Positions 1 to 4,571 of a stretch of DNA of 5,122 bases are shown one piece after another. The stretch lies in assembly GCA_020027805.1 (NCBI GenBank), contig JAHKKQ010000153.1, forward strand, positions 1-5,122, written 5' to 3'. How positions within the stretch are numbered: position 1 is the stretch's first letter; every line of letters starts with the position of its first letter. Position numbers and translations under genes: made by a program. The DNA is from Candidatus Dadabacteria bacterium. Its GTDB lineage: Bacteria > Desulfobacterota_D > UBA1144 > Nemesobacterales > UBA2774. The notes under the pieces were generated by a model, which did no database searches, was not told where the DNA came from, and saw only the letters and a program-made list of their open reading frames with translations.

Positions 1-130
1 CGCCTCCCGGCGCCACTTTTGCGATAGTTATACCGCATTGCCCCTGCGCAAGGGCGGAGTTCCCGAACCCCGCGAGCATCGTAAAGCCTGTCAATACGAA
101 AACTATAGAGAAAACACGGAATTTGAACAT
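1..130 (-). CDS. Exported protein of unknown function, N-terminal part only
   Basis: The reading frame starts at ATG 128-130 on the minus strand and runs off the left edge, so only 43 residues are visible. They begin MFKFRVFSIVFVLTGFTMLA and form a typical Sec signal peptide: basic residues K3 and R5, a hydrophobic core to about residue 22, then an Ala-Leu-Ala signal peptidase I site, with cleavage predicted between A28 and Q29. The mature part starts QGQCGITIAKVAPGG. A strong AGGAGG Shine-Dalgarno lies 8 nt upstream, which fixes the start. The short mature stretch (a Cys followed by an ITIxKVAPG strand) resembles the opening of Ig-like or prealbumin-like surface domains, but that is only an impression from a few residues. 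Export to the periplasm or cell surface is well supported; function cannot be assigned from this fragment. It is divergent from the cupin gene. Confidence 0.8.
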   Translation of the reverse strand, partial: MFKFRVFSIVFVLTGFTMLAGFGNSALAQGQCGITIAKVAPGG

Positions 131-138
131 TTTACCAT

Positions 139-144
139 CCTCCT
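139..144 (-). promoter_or_regulatory. Shine-Dalgarno AGGAGG of the exported-protein gene
   Basis: On the minus strand the sequence reads AAAGGAGGATGGTAAA before the ATG. The AGGAGG core is perfect, with 8 nt between it and the start codon, and decides the start at 130. Confidence 0.8.
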
Positions 145-151
145 TTAGGCC

Positions 152-169
152 AATATACTGAATATACTG
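152..169. repeat. Perfect 9-bp tandem repeat, two copies (AATATACTG)
   Basis: AATATACTG occurs twice back to back with no mismatch. It lies between the predicted -10 box and the SD of the leftward gene, that is, at the predicted transcription start and in the leader, a usual place for an operator. No regulator family is recognised from the unit. Confidence 0.75.
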
Positions 170-198
170 ATTTTACGACAAGCTGCAGCCTTTTGCAA
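170..198 (-). promoter_or_regulatory. Candidate sigma-70 promoter for the exported-protein gene
   Basis: On the minus strand TTGCAA (193-198) and TAAAAT (170-175) are separated by 17 nt, a close match to TTGACA-17-TATAAT. Transcription would start near 163, inside the 9-bp tandem repeat at 152-169, leaving a leader of roughly 33 nt. A second, weaker combination (TTGTCG with TATATT, 18 nt spacer) overlaps it. Prediction from consensus only. Confidence 0.45.
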
Positions 199-280
199 TC
201 ATTTTCTATTCACTGTAATCATTATTTACCAACATCGCTTCCCCCTGCCGCCCCCATAAATTTCAAACTGACCCACTTCC

Positions 281-298
281 GAACATAATGAACATAAT
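281..298. repeat. Perfect 9-bp tandem repeat, two copies (GAACATAAT)
   Basis: GAACATAAT occurs twice back to back, perfectly, about 120 nt upstream of the cupin gene in the divergent intergenic region. The two CATAAT hexamers are spaced 9 nt apart. It has the same unit length as the repeat at 152-169 but a different sequence. It could be a pair of regulator half-sites; nothing in the sequence identifies the regulator. Confidence 0.75.
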
Positions 299-361
299 AT
301 AGGTGGTATCTTGACATTGCCCGGCTGGGAGAGGAATGAATAGACGGCTGCGGGACAGAGT

Positions 362-391
362 TTGCAATATACCGCGTATGTTCAATATGAT
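362..391 (+). promoter_or_regulatory. Candidate sigma-70 promoter of the cupin gene
   Basis: TTGCAA (362-367) and TATGAT (386-391) are separated by 18 nt; a start near 398 would give a leader of about 23 nt. The predicted promoter of the divergent gene uses the same TTGCAA -35 hexamer. A TTGACA further upstream (311-316) has no convincing -10 partner. Confidence 0.45.
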
Positions 392-420
392 ATTATTACA
401 CAAGACACAGGAGCAAAACG

Positions 421-903
421 ATGGGCGCACCGAAGAAAAGCTATCTGCTCAAGGCCGGGGAAATAAAAAAGATGGAAAAGAAGTTCTCTCACCCCTGGAA
501 CCCGAAGTCGGAAATAATCGGGGCGAGGCTCGGCGCGAAGACGGGGCTCATGAGGACTGGGGTGAATATCGCCGCGATACCGCCGGGGAAGGAGTCCTTC
601 GTATACCACTCGCACCAGTTCGAGGAGGAGTGGATTTACATACTGTCGGGGAACGGGGTCGCCGAGATAGACGGGAAGGAATACAAGGTGGGGCCGGGGG
701 ATTTCATGGGGTTCCCGGCTCCGGGGGTAGCGCACAATATGCGTAACGACGGGAAGAAGGACCTCGTGTACCTCATGGGCGGGGAGAGCCGCGGGCACGA
801 GATGGTCGAGTACCCGAAGCTCGGCAGGAAGCTAATACGCACCGAGGACAAGGTCGAGGTGCTGAAGGTCTCCGACCTGAAGGACTTCAAGTTCTGGGAG
901 TGA
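421..903 (+). CDS. Single-domain cupin protein (cupin_2-like)
   Basis: This 160-residue protein has one complete cupin beta-barrel. Motif 1 is at about residues 56-77: a Pro-Gly, then H63-x-H65, acidic E69/E70 and a closing Gly in ILSGNG. Motif 2 is at about 91-109: GPGDF, then PAPG, H105 and N109. The two His, the Glu and H105 are the usual metal ligands, so a divalent metal (Fe, Mn, Ni or Zn) is likely bound. The separate N-terminal stretch (1-40) is basic, and the C-terminal tail ends DFKFWE. There is no signal peptide, so it is cytosolic. Start: ATG 421 has an AGGAG at 409-413 with 7-nt spacing. It appears monocistronic, between a divergent gene and convergent lipoprotein genes. Cupins cover isomerases, dioxygenases, sugar epimerases and ligand sensors; nothing here fixes the substrate. 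The last 26 nt recur almost exactly at 2080-2105. Confidence 0.9.
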   Translation: MGAPKKSYLLKAGEIKKMEKKFSHPWNPKSEIIGARLGAKTGLMRTGVNIAAIPPGKESFVYHSHQFEEEWIYILSGNGVAEIDGKEYKVGPGDFMGFPAPGVAHNMRNDGKKDLVYLMGGESRGHEMVEYPKLGRKLIRTEDKVEVLKVSDLKDFKFWE

Positions 904-922
904 GAGGGGGTCAAACTTCTTT

Positions 923-946
923 AGAAGCCGCTCTTTCCGGCTGCTT
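923..946. terminator. Weak hairpin between convergent genes, possible terminator
   Basis: AGAAGCCG and CGGCTGCT can pair as an 8-bp stem with one mismatch around a 7-nt loop (931-937), in the 77-nt gap between the ends of the cupin gene and the leftward lipoprotein operon. It is followed by TATATT on the plus strand but by no real T-tract on either strand. Position favours a bidirectional terminator; the structure is weak. Confidence 0.3.
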
Positions 947-980
947 ATATTGATTCGGGTGAGTTTCTGAGCCGGCTGTT

Positions 981-1484
981 TCAGATCCCTTCTTTCTGGA
1001 TGAATATCCCTTTATCCACTTTCGAGAAGAAGTCCTGGTAATACTGCTCGTCGTCCACCTGCTGCACGAGCATTACCTCGCCCATATTGTTCATGGACTT
1101 CACCTGGAATATCACGCGTACTTTCACCTGCTTGCCGAACCCGCTCACGTTAACCGTGGATTCGATGACGCTGTTTTTCGCCCACCGCGCGTTGGCGCCG
1201 AAGAAGAGTATGGAAAAGAACTTTTCACTTCCGCTTTCGATATCGAGTTCCTTCGTGGCGCTTATGATTCCCAGATCGGTTTCCGCGTCCTTGATGATGA
1301 AGCCTTCGTCGAGCAGCACGCTCGCGACCGCCTTCATCACCAGGAGCTCGTTGTTTACATCAAACGTCCTCGTTTGAAACTCTCGTATCTGTAATTGGGT
1401 CTTTTCAGGCTCGACGTTCGCTGCGGGAGCGCAGGACAGCGCGAACACGAACAGAAGCGATGACAACGCAAATGCGATTCTCAT
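981..1484 (-). CDS. Putative lipoprotein, distal gene of a lipoprotein pair
   Basis: I take ATG 1484 as the start (167 residues) rather than the longer frame from 1514, because GAGGGGGG (1490-1497) sits 5 nt upstream and the peptide then begins as a signal sequence (MRIAFALSSLLFVFALS) followed by C18. The site reads A-L-S-C, an imperfect lipobox, so lipidation is probable but less sure than export. After a short linker the mature part (about 36-160) has one alpha/beta domain: TRTFD, a helix with VMKAVASVLLDEGF, IIKDAETDLGIISATKE, then strands around VKVRVIFQVK and VMLVQQVDDEQYYQDFFSKVDKGIF. This pattern (helix, then 'GFxIxxAxxxLGxIxAxK') recalls small lipoprotein domains that hold a helix-grip-like fold, as in BamC; that resemblance is by eye. 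It lies 45 nt downstream of the other lipoprotein gene, on the same strand. No catalytic residues are evident. Confidence 0.8.
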   Translation of the reverse strand: MRIAFALSSLLFVFALSCAPAANVEPEKTQLQIREFQTRTFDVNNELLVMKAVASVLLDEGFIIKDAETDLGIISATKELDIESGSEKFFSILFFGANARWAKNSVIESTVNVSGFGKQVKVRVIFQVKSMNNMGEVMLVQQVDDEQYYQDFFSKVDKGIFIQKEGI

Positions 1485-1529
1485 GATATCCCCCCTCACT
1501 AAAACGAAAATCAAATTCTCGGAACCATC

Positions 1530-1952
1530 TTAGAATTTACTCGCGTGATATGAGAACGATTCGACCAGGCCCTTGGCGTCGTACTTGATGACGACCGTCA
1601 GCGTTTTCTGCGTGGTGCTGACGGCTCCCGCCTCCCTGTTATATCCGCCGAACAGATTGATTATCAGGCCCGTGCCTCCCGCGTCCTTCGAATAGGACAC
1701 CTCGGAAGCGATCTTGTCGTACACCCATGCCTCGTTCCCCGCGCTGTCCTTCGTGACTATGTTGGGCGAGCCCAGCGCCTCTGCGACGTCGGCCCCGGAC
1801 ATCCCGACGCGGATTTCCTTCTGCACGACGCCCACGGTCATCTCCTCCGCCTGCGAGGACGGCAGGCTGCTCTCATGCTCGGCCGCGGTCATGCACCCGC
1901 AACATACGGTTAATATTAACAAGACTACTAAAGACATGCGTCTCTTCGACAT
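1530..1952 (-). CDS. BamE/SmpA-OmlA-like small lipoprotein
   Basis: This 140-residue protein starts MSKRRMSLVVLLILTVCCGC: a basic n-region, a hydrophobic core and a lipobox-type site with G19-C20, so C20 is the probable lipidated residue. The mature domain from about residue 40 shows the SmpA/OmlA pattern: VQKEIRVGMSGADVAEALGSP (43-63), in which a GMS turn and helix lead into LGxP, then WVYDK (76-80), then a final strand pair TLTVVIKYDAKGLVESFSYH. Members of this fold include BamE of the outer-membrane beta-barrel assembly machine, but many relatives are uncharacterised, so a Bam role is not claimed. A Gly-rich insert (LIINLFGGYNREAGAV) separates the WVYDK strand from the end. Start: ATG 1952 has GAGG at 1960-1963 with 7-nt spacing; M6 would be a poorer choice. 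It is the first gene of a two-gene leftward operon. Confidence 0.85.
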   Translation of the reverse strand: MSKRRMSLVVLLILTVCCGCMTAAEHESSLPSSQAEEMTVGVVQKEIRVGMSGADVAEALGSPNIVTKDSAGNEAWVYDKIASEVSYSKDAGGTGLIINLFGGYNREAGAVSTTQKTLTVVIKYDAKGLVESFSYHASKF

Positions 1953-1984
1953 CGGTTAACCTCATAATTAATAATTTTATCTGT

Positions 1985-2013
1985 AGGATAATCGGTAGCC
2001 GGCCGTTTTTCAA
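1985..2013 (-). promoter_or_regulatory. Candidate sigma-70 promoter of the lipoprotein operon
   Basis: On the minus strand TTGAAA (2008-2013) and TATCCT (1985-1990) are exactly 17 nt apart. Transcription would begin near 1978, giving a short leader of about 25 nt that contains the GAGG ribosome site. The spacer includes the palindromic CGGCCG. Confidence 0.45.
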
Positions 2014-2079
2014 TCGGTATTTTCAAGCGGGGGCGCGGGCAGGTGAATAGTGAGGATGGCTATGAAGACTAGGGAGAAG

Positions 2080-2105
2080 TGAAGGACTTCAAGTTCCGGG
2101 AGTGA
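2080..2105 (+). pseudogene. Stranded fragment matching the end of the cupin gene
   Basis: These 26 nt match 878-903, the last codons and stop of the cupin gene, at 25 of 26 positions (one T to C change, at 2097). Read in the matching frame they give VKDFKFRE and a TGA stop; the intact gene ends LKDFKFWE. An in-frame TAG lies only three codons upstream (2070-2072), so no cupin body remains here. The simplest reading is the last trace of a second cupin copy or of a small duplication. It may also be chance re-use of a short sequence. Confidence 0.4.
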
Positions 2106-2120
2106 TGGAATGGTTATTCT

Positions 2121-2185
2121 TAAACCCTCGTATTTAATTTTCCCTCCTTCGCCAAAATCGCGTAATATAAACCCTCATATTTTAA
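2121..2185. repeat. Two imperfect direct repeats, TAAACCCTC(G/A)TATTT
   Basis: Copy one is at 2121-2137 and copy two at 2168-2185, 47 nt apart start to start. They share TAAACCCTC, then G or A, then TATTT, and both end in TTAA after a 1-nt length difference. They lie upstream of the feo promoter, about 50-115 nt before its -35 box. No known element is recognised. Confidence 0.5.
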
Positions 2186-2236
2186 ATGTATTCCAGGCTG
2201 TTTTAACTGCCTGCCCCGCCGGCCCTAAAATTATCC

Positions 2237-2264
2237 TTGACAGTCTCCGGGAATAGTATATATT
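2237..2264 (+). promoter_or_regulatory. feoAp: Predicted sigma-70 promoter of feoAB
   Basis: A perfect TTGACA (2237-2242) is followed after 16 nt by TATATT (2259-2264). Transcription would start around 2271, leaving a leader of about 60 nt before feoA at 2330. This is the best promoter match in the window. Confidence 0.55.
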
Positions 2265-2289
2265 GAATTTGACATTGAATTTCATTTGA
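2262..2289. promoter_or_regulatory. Direct repeats over the feo start point, possible Fur-type operator
   Basis: ATTGAATTT occurs at 2262-2270 and again at 2274-2282, a 12-nt period, overlapping the -10 box and predicted start point. The 19 nt from 2271 to 2289 agree with the classical Fur box GATAATGATAATCATTATC at 11 positions, including TGA at 2276-2278 and TCATT at 2282-2286. Such a score is also met by chance in AT-rich DNA. The support comes mainly from location, since feo promoters are commonly repressed by Fe-bound Fur. Confidence 0.3.
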
Positions 2290-2329
2290 CCGCCGAATCC
2301 GAATGATATCAAGAGGTAATCAGGGCAAT

Positions 2330-2548
2330 ATGACGATACTCGATTTGGACCACGAATCGGAAGCAGTTTTCAAAGGGGCAAGAGATCACCACCACACCTA
2401 CGGGAAACTCCGCTCCATGGGCCTCCAGAAGGGCACCAGGATCAGGGTAAAACGGATTCAGGGCCGGAACATCATCCTAAATATACTCGACCTCGGCGTC
2501 GAGCTCGTAATAGACAAGGACCTGGCGGGAGTTATGGAGGTCTCTTAA
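2330..2548 (+). CDS. feoA: FeoA, ferrous iron transport accessory protein
   Basis: FeoA is a small cytosolic SH3-like protein that works with the FeoB Fe2+ transporter. The 72 residues from ATG 2330 cover one FeoA domain: an N-terminal MTILDLD, a helix with YGKLRSMGLQKGTRIRVKR (the family's 'LxxLGLxxGxxIxV' signature), a middle strand RNIILNILDLGVELVIDKDLA, and a terminal VMEVS strand. Length matches the usual 70-85 residues. An ATG at 2303 would add nine residues (MISRGNQGN) but has no ribosome site and no FeoA homology pattern; ATG 2330 has AGGG 4 nt upstream and AGAGG a little farther. An unusual DHHHTY stretch at about residues 18-23 precedes the signature helix; whether it matters for metal is unknown. 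The stop TAA ends 2 nt before the proposed feoB start, so the two genes are translationally coupled. Confidence 0.88.
   Translation: MTILDLDHESEAVFKGARDHHHTYGKLRSMGLQKGTRIRVKRIQGRNIILNILDLGVELVIDKDLAGVMEVS
2536..2541 (+). promoter_or_regulatory. Shine-Dalgarno GGAGGT of feoB inside the end of feoA
   Basis: GGAGGT lies in the last codons of feoA (the ATGGAGGTC triplets), 9 nt before CTG 2551 and 12 nt before ATT 2554. It is a strong site with no ATG, GTG or TTG in frame at a suitable distance, and so it decides in favour of a non-standard feoB start. Confidence 0.65.
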
Positions 2549-2550
2549 CT

Positions 2551-4530
2551 CTGATTACCGTAGGGCTCGCTGGGAACCCGAATGTAGGCAAGACTACAAT
2601 CCTCAACAAGATCGCCGGTAAAAACCTCAAGGTGGGGAACTGGGCCGGGGTGACTGTTGAGAAATCCGAAGTATACATCACGCTCGACGGCCATAACCTC
2701 CACATCATAGACCTGCCCGGCATATACGACTTGAAGGCTACGACAGACGCCGAGAAGGTCGCCGCGAATTTTCTGAGGAGCGAAGAGCTCGACATTATTG
2801 TCGACGTCATCGACCTCTCCAACTTTAAAAGGAACATCATGCTGACGCTCGAGCTGCTCCCGCTCGGGAAGCCCGTCGTGCTCGCGCTCAACATGGCCGA
2901 CGAGTCGAGGAAGAGCGGCATCAGGGTGGACGTGCCCGAGGTCGAGGGCATGCTCGGCGTGCGCGCCGCCTTCACCGTGGGCAAAACGGGCGAAGGCGTC
3001 GATACCCTTTTGAAGTACATTCTCGAATACTGCAATAAGGTCGGCAAGCCGGGCGGCGCGGATGAGGGCGGGGACGCCCGCCGTAAGGCCGCGCGGCTCA
3101 CTCTCCCGCGGGGCGATTCCGAGGAGGCCGGGGAAGAGAGGTGGCGTCTCGCCGACAGGGTCGAGAAGGAGGCCACCAATTTCTCGAAGAGGAAACCGGG
3201 CAGCCTCACGCACAGGCTCGACAACGTGCTGCTGCATCCGTTCATCGGGATCGCCATATACATCCTCCTCTTTTACCTGATGTTCAAGATCTCGTTCGAT
3301 TTCTCGGGCCCCTACATGGACTGGATAGACGGGTTCATGAACAACTTCCTCTCGGCGGGGTTTACGGCGCTCGGGACGAATATCGGCCTGCCCGCGATAT
3401 TTATCAAGTTCGTGAACGAGGCGATAATCGGGGGCGTGGGGTTCGTCGTGACCTTCATACCGCTGGTCGCGATACTCTATTTCTTCATCACGTTCTTCGA
3501 GATGTCGGGCTACCTGCCGAGGATCGTTTTCCTCATGGACAGGTTCATGCACAGGCTCGGGCTCCACGGCAACATGATGACGCCGCTCCTCTTGAGCTTC
3601 GGCTGCAACGTGCCCGCGATAATGGCGACCAAGAACCTCGAGAACAAGACGGACAAGATATTGGTCGGAATGATGATACCGTTCATGAGCTGCCCGGCGA
3701 GGCTCGTCGTGTTCGCGTTCTTCTCGTTCATTTTCTTCGACCACCCGGCCGTCATAATCATATCGCTCTATCTGATCGGCATCGTCGTCGCGCTGCTTAT
3801 GGCGCTCGTGCTGAGGCGGACTTACCTGAAAGGAAAGAAGGCCAATTTCGTCCTCGAAATGCCCCCTTACAGGCTCCCCTCGTACCGTACCGTCGCGATT
3901 ATAGTCTGGGCGCATACGAAGAGGTTCCTCTGGAGGGCGGGGACGGTGATATTCATCGTATCGATGATCGTGTGGGGGCTCCTGAACCTGCCGCCCGGCA
4001 TAAAGGGCCCCGACGAGAGCATAGCCGCCTCGATTGGCAAGGCCATAACCCCCGTATTCAAACCTATCGGCCTCGACGACTGGAGGGCGACGACGTCGCT
4101 CATTCCGGCGTTTCTCGCGAGGGAGGTTGTGCTGAGCTCGATGGCGGTCATCTATAAGACGTCCGAGCCGGTGCCCGCCCCCGGAGCCGGGGGCCCGGAC
4201 CTCCTCGTGCTCGCAAAGGAGCAGGGCATAGGGCTTCTCACGAGCGTGAAGGACTCGTTCCTCGCGGTCGCCACCCTCGGGCTCTCTTCGTTCGAAGTCG
4301 GGCAGACGGCGGAGGAAAACGGCCTCAGGAATTCGATCAAGCAGTCTTTCACCCCCGCGTCCGCGTACTCGTTCATGATACTACTTCTCCTCTATAACTC
4401 CTGCGTCGCGACGGTCGCGATAATGATAAAGGAGCTCGGCAGGAAATATTCGCTCATATTCCTCGCGGGGAGCTTCGTTATCGCGTGGGTGCTCGCGTTC
4501 GTCGTGTTCAACGTCTGGAGAGCGCTCTGA
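2551..4530 (+). CDS. feoB: FeoB, GTP-dependent ferrous iron transporter
   Basis: FeoB is the inner-membrane Fe2+ permease with a fused cytosolic G domain. Read from CTG 2551 it has 659 residues, within the shorter range for the family. G domain: G1/Walker A GNPNVGKT (8-15), G2 region with NWAGVTVE (30-37), G3 DLPG (54-57), G4 NMAD (114-117), and a G5-like TVGKTGEG (142-149) in which the common SA is changed. A charged linker (about 162-217) leads to LTHRLDNVLLHP, then the membrane part: GVGFVVTFIP, the first gate with FGCNVPA (C352), MSCPARLVVF (C381), PPYRLPSYR, a second gate with AREVVLSSM, and LLYNSCVAT (C618) near the end. These cysteines and gate motifs are typical. The next in-frame standard start (GTG 2632) would remove the Walker A motif, so the gene must start upstream of it; no ATG, GTG or TTG is available after the feoA stop. 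No feoC follows. Confidence 0.93.
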   Translation: MITVGLAGNPNVGKTTILNKIAGKNLKVGNWAGVTVEKSEVYITLDGHNLHIIDLPGIYDLKATTDAEKVAANFLRSEELDIIVDVIDLSNFKRNIMLTLELLPLGKPVVLALNMADESRKSGIRVDVPEVEGMLGVRAAFTVGKTGEGVDTLLKYILEYCNKVGKPGGADEGGDARRKAARLTLPRGDSEEAGEERWRLADRVEKEATNFSKRKPGSLTHRLDNVLLHPFIGIAIYILLFYLMFKISFDFSGPYMDWIDGFMNNFLSAGFTALGTNIGLPAIFIKFVNEAIIGGVGFVVTFIPLVAILYFFITFFEMSGYLPRIVFLMDRFMHRLGLHGNMMTPLLLSFGCNVPAIMATKNLENKTDKILVGMMIPFMSCPARLVVFAFFSFIFFDHPAVIIISLYLIGIVVALLMALVLRRTYLKGKKANFVLEMPPYRLPSYRTVAIIVWAHTKRFLWRAGTVIFIVSMIVWGLLNLPPGIKGPDESIAASIGKAITPVFKPIGLDDWRATTSLIPAFLAREVVLSSMAVIYKTSEPVPAPGAGGPDLLVLAKEQGIGLLTSVKDSFLAVATLGLSSFEVGQTAEENGLRNSIKQSFTPASAYSFMILLLLYNSCVATVAIMIKELGRKYSLIFLAGSFVIAWVLAFVVFNVWRAL

Positions 4531-4571
4531 CGCCGCTTTACTAAACCCGGCTTCTTTTATATCATTCATCC

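Larger units (their letters stand above)
1953..2329. other. Divergent intergenic region between the lipoprotein operon and feoAB
   Basis: These 377 nt carry no gene I can support. Left part (1953-2013): leader and promoter of the leftward lipoproteins. Middle (2040-2105): GC-rich sequence ending in a stranded near-copy of the cupin 3' end. Then an AT-rich stretch with two related copies of TAAACCCTC(G/A)TATTT at 2121 and 2168. Right part (2237-2289): a good sigma-70 promoter and overlapping direct repeats in front of feoA. A 48-codon open frame at 2110-2256 crosses the -35 box and was not accepted. No riboswitch or structured RNA was recognised. Confidence 0.6.

Noticed and set aside
311..316. 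TTGACA as the -35 box of a second cupin promoter
   Set aside because: At 15-19 nt downstream there is only GAATGA-like sequence, a poor -10.
336..746. 136-codon plus-strand frame overlapping the start of the cupin gene
   Set aside because: It is a shadow frame of the cupin gene, very rich in Arg and Gly, with no domain; the cupin frame has clear motifs and a ribosome site.
2110..2256. Open frame of 48 codons (begins MVILKPSYLIFPP) with a GGGAG 7 nt upstream
   Set aside because: It runs through the direct repeats and the -35 box of the strong feo promoter, has no recognisable domain, and lies in stop-poor spacer DNA. It is more likely chance than a small gene.
2530..2560. FeoA-FeoB fusion through programmed frameshifting at the feoA stop
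   Set aside because: There is no slippery heptamer before the TAA, and a GGAGGT positioned for re-initiation explains the arrangement better.
2545..3915. Long 456-codon minus-strand frame across feoB
   Set aside because: The product is extremely charged with many His, Glu and Arg and no fold-like pattern. It is the antisense shadow of feoB, whose motifs are unmistakable.
3141..4157. 338-codon plus-strand frame within feoB
   Set aside because: Off-frame reading of feoB with Arg/His-rich low-complexity product; no evidence for a real overlapping gene.
4532..4559. Terminator between feoB and the phosphodiesterase gene (GCCG...CGGC followed by TTCTTTTAT)
   Set aside because: The stem is only 4 bp with a loop of 12 nt, too weak to support termination.
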